A stretch of 64,000 nt of DNA from Nymphaea colorata. Taxonomy: Eukaryota > Streptophyta > Magnoliopsida > Nymphaeales > Nymphaeaceae. The notes beneath the pieces are model-generated. The model was not told where the DNA came from. It saw nothing but the letters and a program-made list of their open reading frames with translations, and did no database searches. Location: contig NC_045143.1 of assembly GCF_008831285.2 (NCBI RefSeq), positions 20,730,854-20,794,853 of the forward strand, written 5' to 3'. The translations under genes and the position numbers were made by a program. Position 1 is the first letter of the stretch; each line of letters starts with the position of its first letter. Positions 11,014 to 25,993 of the stretch are shown here, piece after piece.

Positions 11014-12741
11014 CTAGCAGGTATTGATACCATCCTTGCAATCCTTTGTAAGGTCCCCAAACGTCTCTATCCGTTTCTTTGCCCTGTATAGAACCTCAGT
11101 GTCTACTTCCACTCGCATATAGCCATCAAAAGTAACAGGATCCCCGCGATTCAACAGCCTCGTCTCGTTATACCATTCACTGCTTACCCCCCACAGTTCG
11201 CTGAAGTCATTGAGTAGGTAGATCTTATAATCAGATCTGAGATGGTCGAAATAATTATAGAAAGGCTCATTTGTAGCTATATATACTTTTCTTCCAGGCT
11301 GAATTCTCTGTTTCAGTTTCTCAAGCAGTGCTCCTGGAGATGTATCGGCATCAAGCTTAGGCCACAATTCCTTGTTCTGTGCCTTCTCCCCCCTTACCAC
11401 ATGAACAGCGTCGAAATCCCAATCCAACCTGCCACTGATCTCAGAAACTATATTCATCAGCCTTTTCGACTTCCAGATAGCATGCCACGGCCTCTGAACG
11501 AACTTCGAAGCCTGCCCGTCACAGACCCTATACCAGTAGTTCTCCGGCTCCGGCCCATCGAACTGCCTCCAGACGATGGTGCTCTTCTCTTTCTTCAGCT
11601 GCATTGGTGCTACCTTGTAGCTATTAACCTTTCTCACTGGCACTTTGTCCTTCTTGTGCATCCGGTTCCACGTCTTCCAGTCATTAAGGAACTGGCCTTC
11701 TTCCACAATCGGAACCGACTCTTTCAGATGCTCCAGATCAAAGTAGAATCTAAAGTCCTTTCCTTCTTCATCTGTTCCATTCCAACGGTACATCGAAGCC
11801 AGGCAGATGCTCATATCCATCACCAGGGTCCTGTTCAGAAACTGCGCCTCCCCCAGAGCACACAGGAAACTCCATAGGTAGTGATTCATCCCCTTGCAGT
11901 AATCCCCTCCCCTCGAATAGTACAGATACTTCATCCCCTTCCTGAATGCCATTTGATAGGGCAAGTTCGGCACTGTGTCGTTGATACCATCTTCAACCAC
12001 AAAGACGGAAGAAGAAGACGAAGAATTCGTCAAGGAAGGAGAGGTCGGCGGGGATCGCCGCCAGTGAGGTTTCTTCACCGGAGCACTCTTTTGGACGCTC
12101 ACCGGCCTCGCATTCTTCCCCGAATGCCACCGTCCGGCCTTCACGATCTCGTAGTAACTGCAATTATCCCCAACCCTCAATGTGAACCTCCTGAAGTCCC
12201 TGTACTTCCTCCACGACTTCTCCTTCTTAGATCTGAACCTCCAGCTAACGTCACATTCATCCGGCCTCGATCCATTTACGGGCTTCTGGTACTCGAAGAA
12301 CTGGATCCCAGAGAAAATCCTAAGGTTAAACCGTTCGATCGCGATCAAAACCCGAGGGTCGGAGCAATTAACGAAGCCGTCGTCAGTGATACCACCGTTG
12401 TCCGCGCACGCAGAGACGGACGAATTGATCTTCTCGGCCTGGCGCTCGACAGACTGAAGGGTTATGGGTTGAGGAGAAGGGGAAGGGGCAAGAGTGGAGA
12501 TGTTGAGATCCTCGCCGGTTCTGAGCACGGAGTCGTCCTGCTTGAAGGTGGCGTTCTCAACGTCAGAGAAAACCTTCGTGATGGCCTTGGAGGACTCCAG
12601 CCAGGGGTCGGGCGGCTGGTAGGTGATGGCAATGACGGTGAAGACCAACACCATCATCACGAAAAGCGAGAAGCAGGCGTTGCTGATCATCTTTATCAGA
12701 TTCTGTCCCAGCGGCTCCGCCGACGGGTTCGAATCCGCCAT
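11014..12741 (-). CDS. Plant O-fucosyltransferase-like type II membrane protein
   Basis: An intact 575-residue single-exon frame. A short cytosolic N-terminus (1-20) is followed by one membrane segment (about 22-41, FSLFVMMVLVFTVIAI), a Ser/Pro-rich stem with several N-glycosylation sequons, and a lumenal catalytic region from about residue 260. Conserved blocks include SRGGDYCKGMNHYLWSF (about 276-292), VHVVRGEK (446-453) and YIATNEPFYNYF (487-498). The last has the TNE motif seen in GDP-fucose-dependent protein O-fucosyltransferase-like enzymes of plants. The likely role is a Golgi glycosyltransferase; the acceptor cannot be read from sequence. The ATG at 12741 is the first in frame and directly precedes the membrane segment. 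Sequence is GC-richer than its surroundings, as expected for coding DNA. The family is fairly secure, the activity inferred. Confidence 0.9.
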   Translation of the reverse strand: MADSNPSAEPLGQNLIKMISNACFSLFVMMVLVFTVIAITYQPPDPWLESSKAITKVFSDVENATFKQDDSVLRTGEDLNISTLAPSPSPQPITLQSVERQAEKINSSVSACADNGGITDDGFVNCSDPRVLIAIERFNLRIFSGIQFFEYQKPVNGSRPDECDVSWRFRSKKEKSWRKYRDFRRFTLRVGDNCSYYEIVKAGRWHSGKNARPVSVQKSAPVKKPHWRRSPPTSPSLTNSSSSSSVFVVEDGINDTVPNLPYQMAFRKGMKYLYYSRGGDYCKGMNHYLWSFLCALGEAQFLNRTLVMDMSICLASMYRWNGTDEEGKDFRFYFDLEHLKESVPIVEEGQFLNDWKTWNRMHKKDKVPVRKVNSYKVAPMQLKKEKSTIVWRQFDGPEPENYWYRVCDGQASKFVQRPWHAIWKSKRLMNIVSEISGRLDWDFDAVHVVRGEKAQNKELWPKLDADTSPGALLEKLKQRIQPGRKVYIATNEPFYNYFDHLRSDYKIYLLNDFSELWGVSSEWYNETRLLNRGDPVTFDGYMRVEVDTEVLYRAKKRIETFGDLTKDCKDGINTC

Positions 12742-13010
12742 ATTTCTCTCGGATCAAAGGCACGGGAGGACTCAAATGGAAGAATGCAAGGCAGCTTTCA
12801 GAGAAAGAGAGAGAGAGAGAGAGGCTTGCCCTTTTGCTTCCTGCTTCTTGCTTCTGCTTCTTTTTCCCTCTCTCAGGAAGAGGCAGGGAGGGAGTCGGTG
12901 GGTTCAGCGGGATCGCTTTCTGTACAGTGGTTTGCTGAGCGAGCGGTAGTGATGAGAGAGAGTGAGAGGGGCCACAGTGGTTGGAGGGTGACGATCTGAT
13001 ATTTTATCTG
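12742..13010 (-). promoter_or_regulatory. 5' leader and probable core promoter of the 11014-12741 gene
   Basis: On the minus strand the 230 bases before the ATG are pyrimidine-rich, with a (CT) run at 12804-12822, a common feature of plant 5' UTRs. A TATA-like AGATAAAATAT lies at about 13000-13010. Placement of the start site is inference. Confidence 0.35.
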
Positions 13011-16401
<3,391 letters not shown>

Positions 16402-16647
16402 TCACCTTTGGCTCCATGATTGATTGGGTCGGGTGTCTCTAAATGTAGGAGTACCGGTTGATGCTGCAGGAGATGGTGTAGAAGCTGTGAATTGTACACC
16501 TGACATGGAGAGAGGTGGCAGATTTGCAGGATGCCCCTGTCCTGCACTAGGAGCAAAACGTGATGGACTAGCTGAGACGCTGGATGGCCAGTTAGTTGTC
16601 TGACAATGTGCAACTGTTGTATAGCCCACCCTGTTCGTGTGGGCCAT
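16402..16647 (-). CDS. Four-exon gene of unknown function, exon 4 (last)
   Basis: The minus strand shows a polypyrimidine tract and branch-like CTAAT, then TTTTTAATGCAG and an exon beginning ATGGCCCACACG. It runs 81 codons, rich in Ser, Thr, Pro and Ala (SVSASPSRFAPSAGQGHP, then GVQFTASTPSPAAS), and ends RPNQSWSQR with TGA at 16402-16404. The phase (0) matches exon 3. I link it to exon 3 by phase, strand, composition and the acceptor; the 7.5-kb intron between could hide another phase-0 exon. Confidence 0.65.
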   Translation of the reverse strand: MAHTNRVGYTTVAHCQTTNWPSSVSASPSRFAPSAGQGHPANLPPLSMSGVQFTASTPSPAASTGTPTFRDTRPNQSWSQR

Positions 16648-18728
16648 CTGCATTAAAAACAGAATTACATTAGATCAGATAGATCTTGTTAATGGATATA
16701 TCCATAGGCATTGATGCATGCTTGAAGATGCTGAAAGTTCATTAACTAAGTTCAAGTAAATATATATATATATATAGAGTATCCTAACCATTTACATGGA
16801 ATAGGAAGCAAATTACCATGATATCTTCAAACTTTTATGTGAAAAAAGAAAATGATAGATCAAGGACCTTTTTTAAACCAGATAACAGGAAAGGACCCGG
16901 AAGAGATTCCGAAGCCTACCACAACCTCTCATCTGGTCAGCGTACTTTATGAATGTTGGAGCATAACCAGTTGGAAACAAATAAGGGTATCCGCTGCCAT
17001 AAGATACCAGCTGGCTGTACTCTTTGATGGATAGGGAGCTCAAGAGTTTTGCCAATTGGGGGGCTGCCAATATACAGACTGTGATGGAGAGATTGCTCCT
17101 ATCCCTAGAGACCATCTGCCCATCAACTCAAGGAAGTAAAACCTTGAATGTTCTCTATCACCTTTATTACGGTGTGGCCCATTTCATGGGGATCATGTTT
17201 AACATGCATATTTACCAACAGATAAAACTTAAAAAGATCAACAAGACGAGACAGACAAGTACATGGTAGGATAACTGCCTCTGACGTCAATCAAATAACT
17301 GGTGAGAAGACAAAAAATGAAAAGAAAAAAAGGGAAAAAAATTAGAAGATACACAAGGTGAAGTTGTGAATCTTTGCAACCAATGCTCCAGATCACAAAA
17401 ATGGGAAACACTTAGGTTTGAACAAATAAAAAGTTTGCCTTACTGAAAAATTCTGGCAAACCACAGTTAATGTTTTATAATGTCAATGGCTTAATGTATT
17501 AATTTCACTTTCTACAATTCTTGAGTAGCAAAGAAATCAAGTCTCAGCAAATTGTGGGCAATAAGGCCAAGTTTCATAACCTCTGTTTTTTCCCTCAAAA
17601 ACCAGATTTGTTGAGTTATCTCCTTAACGTTTCGTTATTTTATTTCACTGCTGACCCTTGCACTTATTTTGCTATGTTCAACTCTATGTATTCTTCTTTT
17701 TGTAGAGTAAATCAAATGAAGAAGAGATTTCACAAATTGGTAAGATCAAGAAAAATAAAGAAAAGTATAGAAAAAATCAAGAAAAATGTATCCCATACAA
17801 AATACTCATCACATCATTCATAAGCCATAATATATTAACAACACATTTCAAAATGAACAATCAGATATTCATAATAACAGAAAAAGCATCCATCATAAAT
17901 TTAAAGTGTGTTAGATTACATTACAAGTTCACAACATATAATATATCATGATTATCATCAACCAAGGTCCCATCGTCCCCATGGGGCCATAAGCAAACCT
18001 TCTCCACCAACAAGTTTTCCCCTAAATTAGCGATTTATTGCTTAAATTGATGACTTCTCTAGAAAACTGGCAAACTTCCCCATTCCACAACTCTTAGACA
18101 TGTTTAGGAGAAGGGAGGGAGGGGTTCATAAAAAAAAACATGAAAATTCATTTTATCACTGTAGCGTACAATACGGGGAAGCATTTGGTTATGGGAGTAC
18201 TGCCATATATATATATATATAAACTTCCGTCATAAAGGCCAAATTTCGCATAAGTCATAAACAAGTAAAAATCAAGATATAGAAAAAAAGATAAAAAGCA
18301 CGAACAATACGGTATGTGAAAAATAATAAGTGTCAGAATATAATAAGGGTATGATGTGATAAATTTAGTCGGGTCCCAACGCTACCAACCCATTTTACTC
18401 AGCCACACTATATAAAGCTTGTATTATTGAGGGAGTTAATGAGAAGGATTAGGGTTTCGTAATTGGGTTGTTTGTCTAGCAGTCTATTTGTCTTCCCTCC
18501 CCTTTATTATGCCTGTTTTTGGATAACCTTCATTACAACATTAACATACAGATTATAGCATTAATAACATTCAAAAGATATAACAAACCATTAAAAAAAT
18601 AAGAAATTGTGTATATATGAGTTAAAAGAAAAAGAAAAGAAAGCCTACACAAAAGACTAGGCCAACTTTGAGTAAGTTTGAAAATGGACGAGTACGGTCA
18701 TCGGTATGTTGACCATACCCATCACTAC
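16648..18728. other. Intron 3 of the four-exon gene, right-hand part
   Basis: AT-rich intronic sequence. A patch at 16873-17115 is open on the minus strand without known motif. A segment at 18330-18540 with a TATAAAG box and a TACAACA end looks LTR-like, but I found no target duplication, so I do not call an element. Confidence 0.5.
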
Positions 18729-19130
18729 CTATGTTGTCAAGGTGCCCGGGTGCCAGGCAGAGCCTAGCGCCTAGGCGGGCCTAGCCTAGGCGAACCTAGG
18801 CAAAAAAGGAGACCAATTTTTTTTTTTTAGTTATGTTAATATTACTAATACTTGAAATGTGGAGAATCGAGAGTACTAATATAACAAACATAAACAACTT
18901 AAACAATAAAAAACTAATTGTTGACTTCATTGAATATGCAAAATCAATAGAAGAAGTTTAACACTACTCATTAAATGTAATCTAATACAAGCAACAAAAA
19001 AACTGAATCTAATCTCTAGAAGAAGGAATGTAAATCTGTAGAAGGCTTTAATCCATCTATACTTAAAGAAAGGCATAATATAATAAAAAAGACTAATAGT
19101 GCACAATAATATACATATAAGTACATAACA

Positions 19131-19327
19131 GTAACAATACATATAAGTACATAACCATGCCAACGTATACATACAACGGGTATCATAATATTACATATTA
19201 TACAACAAGCTAACAATATATACATAACAGACTGTACATAACAATATATACATATAACATGTATTACAATATATATAATATATATAACAGGAATAACAAG
19301 TATTACAATACAATTTAATAGGTGAAT
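19131..19327. repeat. Direct repeat flanking the copia piece, left copy
   Basis: The text from GTAACAATACATATAAGTAC onward recurs, diverged by substitutions and small indels, at 20476-20680 on the other side of the copia fragment. Both copies are AT-rich with many ACATATAAC motifs. It may be an internal duplication of the hAT element that predates or accompanied the copia insertion. Confidence 0.6.
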
Positions 19328-20395
19328 GTGAGCAGAAGGTAGCACTAACAAAGGAATTTCTACAAAGACACTTTGTTACCAAGGGTCTTGGCTAGCTACG
19401 GTATTTTCTTGGCATTGAAGTTGAAAGGAAGTATGTTCTTAATAATTTACAGAACACAGGATGCTAGGAGCTAAATTTGCAACTCTTCCTATGAACCCAC
19501 AACTACATCTATATGATGATAACTCCAAAGAGATAGCTTCATGATCCTACAGATCGTTGATTGGTAAGTTTCTTTATGTGACAGTGACTTGGCCAGACAT
19601 TAGCTTTGTTGTGGAAAAACTAAGTCAATTCATGAAAAGACCAAAAAAGCCACATTGAGATGCAACTAAGATGATTGTCACTGGCAAAAAAGCCAATTCA
19701 AGTATTTAAAGTCCTCCTCTAGCAAAGGCCTTTTCTTCAAAAAAGGTACATTTCTTGATGTTGAAGCTTATAGTGATGCATATTATGCAGGCTCAGTTGA
19801 TCACAAGAAGTATACCACGAGGTTTTGTGTGTTTGTGGAAGGAAATCTTATATCTTGGAGAAGTGAGAAACAAAATGTTGTTGCTAGGTCCAATGCGGAG
19901 TCGGAGTATCGCGCTATGGCTCAAACTGCTGCTGAAATGACTTGGTCCTTGAGAGCCTTGGTATTTCTACTTCTACACCTATGAAAATATATTGTGATAA
20001 CTGCATTACCACCTACATCGCAAATAATCTCGTATTTCATGAGAGGACAAAACACATAGAAGCAGATTGTCATTACATCTATGACATGGTTCAAGGGAGA
20101 ATCATCTTGACCATACATGTAGCCTTAGAAGATCAAGCAGCTGATATCTTTACTAAAGCTTTGCCTATTGCGGAGTTTTCTAGATGTTGTGACAAGATGA
20201 GCATGATTAACATCTATGTCAGCTTGAGGGGGAGTGCTGTATAACATTTATGTTAGGTGGTGTTTTGAATATTTAGTAGTTTTAAGAACATCTCTTTATT
20301 AATATTTGTTTTAGTCTTGGACTTATTTTGTAATGTGTTGGTTTCACCCTAATTCTCTTTTAACATGAGATTAGGGCAAATTCATGAGTATCGAA

Positions 20396-20439
<44 letters not shown>

Positions 20440-20475
20440 GACCTCTTCACTTCTCCCTTCTGGTCTCACGCAACA
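19328..20475 (+). mobile_element. 5'-truncated copia fragment: RT end, RNase H and LTR
   Basis: The plus strand begins with the decayed RT segment KEFLQRHFVTKDLG followed by RYFLGIEVE, passes through degraded frames and reaches the RNase H end: RTKHIEADCHYIYDM in the frame 19942-20244, and LEDQAADIFTKALP. A polypurine tract (GCTTGAGGGGGAG, 20222-20234) and a roughly 241-bp LTR (20235-20475, TGCTG to CAACA, with a CT microsatellite) follow. The protein is close to copia B (27985-39086), so they belong to related families. Gag through most of RT and the 5' LTR are missing. Confidence 0.8.
20235..20475 (+). repeat. 3' LTR of the truncated copia fragment
   Basis: Starts TGCTGTATAACATT directly after a polypurine tract and ends CGCAACA, the TG...CA limits of an LTR. 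It contains a (CT)n run at 20402-20436, as does the LTR of copia B. There is no partner LTR. Confidence 0.7.
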
Positions 20476-20892
20476 GTAACAATACAAATATCTATATGAC
20501 ATAAGTACGTAACATAACCAGATTAATGTATACATATAATAGACATGAGGCATCACAATACTATTTAACAGACCAAGTGACTAACTGTACATACTATATA
20601 CATATAACAGTATACATATAACAACATAGTCAACATTACAATACATAAAGAAATATGTAATCAATACAAAATAAAGTACGTAACAATATGTACTCAATTA
20701 AGAAACTTTAATTGAAAAGGAATGTGACTTTTCACTTTCCCATGGACTAAGCATGTTGGCGCCTAGGCTCAGCGTGTTGGCACCTAGGTGAGCCTAGGGG
20801 CCAACACAGATATCGTTGCCTAAGTGGTGGACTTAAGCGATGGGTGTGGACTCAAGTTTAGTCCACGCCTAGGCGAGGCCTTAACAACATAA

Positions 20893-23599
20893 ATCACTAC
20901 CTAGTATGACTTTTGACTGTATCCTAATCGTACCAAAGGCCGTACTGGTTTTGTATGAGTATGTTCCATTTGGGTAGTGCCTATGTGACATAAGAAAGCG
21001 GCGCACTAGTGGATCATGGCAGCAATCAGTAGTGAGGTAAGTACTTACTACCTATTTTTCTGTTTTTGACAATGCCACAAATATCGTTCTCGGGGAAATC
21101 TTTGCGAGGTTTTTCTTGGGTATTTTTTGGTGAATTGGTTCTTCTCGAGTAAATCTCAAGAAAACCTCAACAATTTTTTAAAAATTTAAAAAACAATAAC
21201 ATTCATAAAGAACCTTAAAATTTTTTAAAAAATTAAAAATATCAAAATATTAGGAAAAATCGGGATAAAATGGTGAGATTTTCATTTTCGGTGAGATTTT
21301 CAAAATCTCATGATTTTTTCCCATTTCTTTCGTTTTATTTTATTTTCTCGTAAATACAATGAGATTTTTGGAAAATCTCGTGATATGACACTGGTTTTGT
21401 AAGGGTCTATGGATTCATTTCTCCCCTTTGATTGAGTTTCATTGTTGCTGTTGTTGTTGCTTTTTGTATTTTTAGCTAGTGATTTTTGCAGTGCAGTTCA
21501 GTATTTGCTATTTTTGACCTGCATATGCATATCAAAAACAGAGATTTGAACCATTTAACTTGCTGTAATTCTTCTCTATCACAACACCTTACTATATTTT
21601 TCGTTCAACGATGGCAGCATAGCACATTTCTCTCATAAGCAGCAGAGGAAAAAAAATACTAATCATTTTTCTGTATCGACATCTATCATTTTTTTGTAAA
21701 AGTCAATGAACCATTTACAAAATATACTTTTGCATATAGTCTGGATTCCTACATGTTTTTGTCTTTAGAAAATCTATGCTCATCCATGAGATTTAGAAGG
21801 AAATCATGAGATAATTTCCGTAATTTAGAGGAAAAACTAAACAAGCCATCTTCAAATTTCAAAGTGCTTTCACATGTGAAGTTCTCAAGCAGTTCCATGG
21901 CAAACTGAATCAGGAATCAGCAGTTGTCATTTCATGACATTCTTAACTAGCCAATAGGACTCGGCTAGTCAAATACAACATTTCTTACTTGGACTGACTC
22001 GAACCAAGTAGTGCCAAATACTCCCAAATAGTCTTTTTAGAATACAGCAAGTATCGAAGCTGTGAGGTCATCTATTTTAAGCATTCATTATTGATAAAAT
22101 ATACTTCAATGGCTTCCATAGTTGACCTCATTGTCATAGAAAACGTGTATTAGTCGACAAAAAACGCGTTAAATACGCAAAAAAAGTCAGCCAAATTAAA
22201 CGGCAATTAGACCCATATTTTTTATTTTAAACTACCACAAATTTTTATTTTTTAAGCGCGAGGTCTGTTTTTTAAACAATGGCACTGCTTGTAATATTGA
22301 AGAAAAGTTGGTTCTTTTTAAACTTGACCTTCCCTTTTAATGGTTAAAGGTACTTTTAGGTAGAAAAGAGAGATTAGGTTAAAATAAAAAATAGTTCAGG
22401 TGAAAGGGGTTTTGAATTTTGAAGTTGAGAGGGGAGTCACTGGATGGACGAAAGCTGAGATGGGTCGACAATGGAGGCGGACCGTGAGAATTTGAAGCTT
22501 GCAACCTGCGAGCATCGACAAGAGTCACCGGACTGAAGGTAAATTGTTGTTGGACGTTAGCTAGGTTGAACCATTGAAGGCTTGAATCCTGCAAGCAGAC
22601 ACAGCCATAGGAGTCGTCGGACAGAAGGTAGGTTCTTCCTCTAATAAGTAATAACTAATATGCTGTTGTATATTCTACAAATATTTTTATTATGTTCAAG
22701 TTTCAAAACTTTATGTTCATCACTTCAACGGTTCGTCTCTTCATTTTTAATCACGTTTTGTTGTGTTCATTGATGGTTACTGTTTTATTCATCCAATACC
22801 TAATATGCTGCTCTATATTTCATCGTGCTCTCTTATTTTGATCTTATAGTCTGTTTGCTGGTTTTAAATCTTATATACTGCTGTATATTTCATCTTGCTC
22901 ACTTTTATGCAATGTGGGACATAAGCTAGCTTGTTATAAATTTATAATCTGTTTGCTGGTCAGGATTTGTTTGAGGTTTTAAAATTTAAATCTTCTATGC
23001 AAGCCGTATAGGCTTTCAGCTGCAGCTGTATACGTTATGATCTGTTTGAGCCTTTGAGGTTTTAAAATTTTAATCTTATATGTTGCTGGGACATAAGCTA
23101 CCTCTGTTTTATTATGTTAGAATCGTGCAGTAACAAGCTGTAACAGCTAGGAAAAATAATTGTGCAGTAACAGGCTCTGCAGACTGTTAGTTTTCATTTT
23201 TCTAATTTTAATCTTTGCTTAACTAGTCATTTTTCAATGTTTTTTTATTTATCATTCATTTATTTTTATATAATTTTCAAAAATTTTTATTAAATTTTTT
23301 ATAATTTGACGAGATTTTCTCGAGATATACAACTTTGTCGTATTATACCCGTACACGATATATGTGACAATAGTTGCCCTAAATGCTAGGTTGACCAAAT
23401 AGAAAAGAGTTAACCTGTTACCAACATTCTGGCTCTTACCTGACCTGTACAGAAATCAAACCAGTAGACCAGATTTACACTACTGAAACAAAACTACTTC
23501 TCTAGCAACTTTGTAGCTTAAACAAGAGTCAGATAGGCAGGTTATCGAAAAGAGTCTCTGACAGTGACCAGACAAATAAAAAATGGCCTCACATGGAAT
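20893..23599. other. Intron 3, middle part, with possible old inverted-repeat element
   Basis: Mostly AT-rich. The segment from about 21070 (TGCCACAAATATCGT) to about 23372 (right end read inward TTGTCACATATATCGT) has related inverted ends and several GAGATTTTC/GAAAATCTC motifs inside, but no target duplication that I can see. The open frame at 22379-22594 has no motif. Confidence 0.3.
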
Positions 23600-23868
23600 C
23601 TAAGTCACATGGGTACTGCAGTAAAGTCCACGTACCCGTGTCGCCGTACCCGTACCCAAAATGGGTACTTTGACACTTGGGTACCTATAGATCCAAACTG
23701 CTTACTTTCTATGTTATTTATTTGTTTATGTTGATGTATATTCTTTATTTTGATACATATTTTCTAAGTATTTCTTATTGTTTATATATATATACGGCCG
23801 TACCCCCGCACCCAAGTTTTTTGAAAATGGTCAGTACCCGTACCCGTACCCGTACCTATGTGACATAG
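23600..23868. mobile_element. 269-bp hAT MITE, CTAAGTCACA family
   Basis: Perfect 8-bp duplications CATGGAAT (23592-23599 and 23869-23876) bound a 269-bp element. The ends read CTAAGTCACATGGGTACTG and, inward from the right, CTATGTCACATAGGTACGGG. Both subterminal zones are arrays of GTACCC/GGGTAC. It lies in intron 3, about 250 bp downstream of exon 3 in the sense of transcription. It has no coding capacity. Confidence 0.92.
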
Positions 23869-24117
23869 CATGGAATATGCTACTATGGTAAATTAAGACA
23901 TGCATGTAGCATTTTCACATGGTAAAACCATAAAATATCTCAAGCCATCCATAGAACAGAAACTGTGACATTCATAAAGTTGCATTGAGAAGGCATCATC
24001 AGCTTGAGAGCCGGTAGACACTTCATGATGCATCATGGCTATATCGTAAAGTATCCTATGAGGAAGGTTTTTGATATGCTGTTCATGCATCTACAAATTC
24101 AGAGTTCACAAACTTAC

Positions 24118-24402
24118 CACATTACTTTGTGTAGAATCATATGTAGGTCTTGCAAGGGGAGAAACTGCTGAAGGAGAGGTAGCGGGTGCTTGATACATGC
24201 TGCGCATGTGAGGATTAGAAGCATCTTCCAATTCTCCTTCCAAATCACCAGTAGAATTTATATCACATCCCGGTCTATGCACAGGTTGCCTCATTACAGT
24301 TCCAGCCATGGTTGAAACTTCAAATTGTGCCAAACCAGGCACCTGGATTTGTGATGCTTGCATGCTATGGCGCCTCTTTATTTCCTCTTCTGCATTTAGG
24401 AT
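24118..24402 (-). CDS. Four-exon gene of unknown function, exon 3
   Basis: The acceptor TTTAAATAG precedes ATCCTAAATGCAGAAGAG, and the exon ends AGTAATGTG with donor GTAAGT. It encodes 95 residues in phase 0 at both ends. It opens with ILNAEEEIKRR, continuing the helical segment at the end of exon 2 (LVQMLKQ), and then turns Pro/Ser/Thr-rich. Retention of intron 3 would add four residues and a stop. It is separated from exon 2 by 16.2 kb of intron filled with nested retrotransposons. Exon identity rests on splice signals, phase and helix continuity. Confidence 0.75.
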
Positions 24403-25195
24403 CTATTTAAAGTTTAAACATAGGACCAGTCAACAATTAGCCCCTTTGGATAGCTTGAAAGCAATTCAAAACATAACATGCACTTACAGGAAGACAACAG
24501 GAGAAAGCAAACCAGATTGAGGTGACATAATAGGGGAAACAAAAATCCTAGACAAGGGGTTGGTACTTGGTACGGCAATCTACTCAATTCACTACAGAGG
24601 AACAAGCGGTCACACACATGCAGACCTGTACACCAAAAAAAGAAAAGGTATGACAGTAAAAATAAACAAAAATCTTACTTGGAGTTCACATTATTATACA
24701 GACCATGTTGCTCTGTAGCTCTAAGAGCAGTCTAGGAGCATGTAAATCATGCTGCCACTGCAGCATCAAGTAGTGGCAAAGAGAATTCAAGGACATTTTT
24801 CAAAGGTAAGGCACAAAAGCAAGAAAATTACTTCACAGTGATTTCAAAGAAAAATCCTTGTTTTTATCCTTTTGGCAATTGTTCTGTGTAGGCGCCTTCT
24901 GTATAGGAAACAACTGAACAAATGTTTGTGCTCTAAGCAAAAAAAAAAACATTATCCAGACACCTTTCCTCAGTAGGTTATTTCATGGCATTCCAACAGG
25001 ATGCAGCAGAAAAACTATCCAGGCCTGAAGTTCTGCAAAGAGGTCAGTCACAAGTAGGTATTTGTGTCTCTATTTAGGGGATCCGTCCTTGTAAAACAAC
25101 AATTTATTAAATCCTGAATTGGTAAAGGCGTAATGTTTCTAACTTTCTAATGGTCAGGCTTCCTTTTGCTGACAACTGGCAAAAGAGGAAATTAA
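24403..25195. other. Intron 2, next to exon 3
   Basis: Non-coding sequence between exon 3 and the old copia A. No feature recognised. Confidence 0.5.
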
Positions 25196-25993
25196 TGTTA
25201 GAATTTATGTAAATATTATGTATTTACCTATGATACATATTTGCAACTACATGCATATATATGTATATGTATATGTATGTATATATATATTTTGGTATAT
25301 ATGTTATGGGTATAGGTTAAAGCATATTTTGCTGTTTCCTGTCTTTTTTACTTTCTTTTTTTTTTCTGGTCTAAGTCAGATTTACCTTTTGACCATGGTT
25401 GGACTAACATTGGAGCTTAGCCAACTCACTTTTGGTGTGTATGCAAAGGGATTATTCCCTCTTCGTTTCTTATTATTTTCAAAGCATATTTATGTGAACT
25501 GTGAATTTATTTTTATGTTTTTGTGGTGCCTTTGTGCAGCAGTTATGAAAAGCCATTATAGGCTTTATGAGAGTCATTATTTCTTAAGTGATTAATCCTT
25601 TGTTCTTGACCGTTTTGAGCCTGATTAGTGTAAATTTAACACGTGTCAGTTTAGTTGTTAAAATAGCAAGTAGTCGGTCCCCACTGGTTGCCAAATAGGG
25701 CTAGGTGCTGGTCAGCCGGTTAACCCTTAACTCCAAGTCAGCTGGAACCATTTAACGGACTAAGGGTGGGGGTTCTTAGAAGGATGGTCTTATGAGGAAA
25801 AAAAAGGAGAGGCAATCTGAGGCTATGAGCAAAAAAAGACAAGGTGAAAAAATTAGTACAACAAGGGGACTGTATTTGCCTCCTTGTTAAGTTTATTTAA
25901 GTCAATCAACTTGGACCGACTCAAACTAATAAGTCCCTACTAGTTTTTTAGGGCTTTGACCAACCTGAGTCCAACTTTCAACTTTTGACAACC
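25196..25993 (+). repeat. Copia A 5' LTR
   Basis: Starts TGTTAGAATTTA. The first 440 bp align with 39659-40115 at clearly reduced identity. The rest, up to AACCA before the primer-binding-like site, has no counterpart downstream, so either the 3' LTR is truncated or this part is an insertion. The right end is inferred from the primer site. Confidence 0.6.

Larger units (their letters stand above)
18729..20892. mobile_element. hAT-type element TTATGTTGTYAAGG with nested copia piece
   Basis: A 2164-bp unit flanked by 8-bp duplications ATCACTAC (18721-18728 and 20893-20900). The inverted ends are CTATGTTGTCAAGG and TTATGTTGTTAAGG, followed inward by repeated GCCTAGGCG sequence, a subterminal style common in plant hAT elements. 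It contains a 5'-truncated copia fragment (19328-20475) and an imperfect direct repeat on either side of it. No transposase is visible. It sits in intron 3 of the four-exon gene. Confidence 0.78.

Noticed and set aside
11242-12999. Long plus-strand open frames (11242-11877 and 11881-12999) opposite the glycosyltransferase gene
   Set aside because: Shadows of the GC-rich minus-strand coding exon; no domain, and the minus frame has membrane anchor and conserved motifs.
18330-18540. Solo LTR candidate with a TATAAAG box and TACAACA end
   Set aside because: No 5-bp target duplication at any start I tried and no partner; the evidence is composition only.
18927-19382. Hydrophobic minus-strand frames rich in Tyr, Ile and Cys
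   Set aside because: Translations of ACATATAAC-type AT-rich repeats inside a transposon; not a membrane protein.
21070-23372. An inverted-repeat transposon with CACAWATATCGT ends
   Set aside because: Weak end similarity and no target duplication; only mentioned in the intron entry.
23893-24090. Minus frame starting MHEQHIKNLPHR right after exon 3, considered as the next exon
   Set aside because: It would need an intron of only 27 nt, below the plant minimum; the phase-0 exon at 16402-16647 with a proper acceptor fits better.
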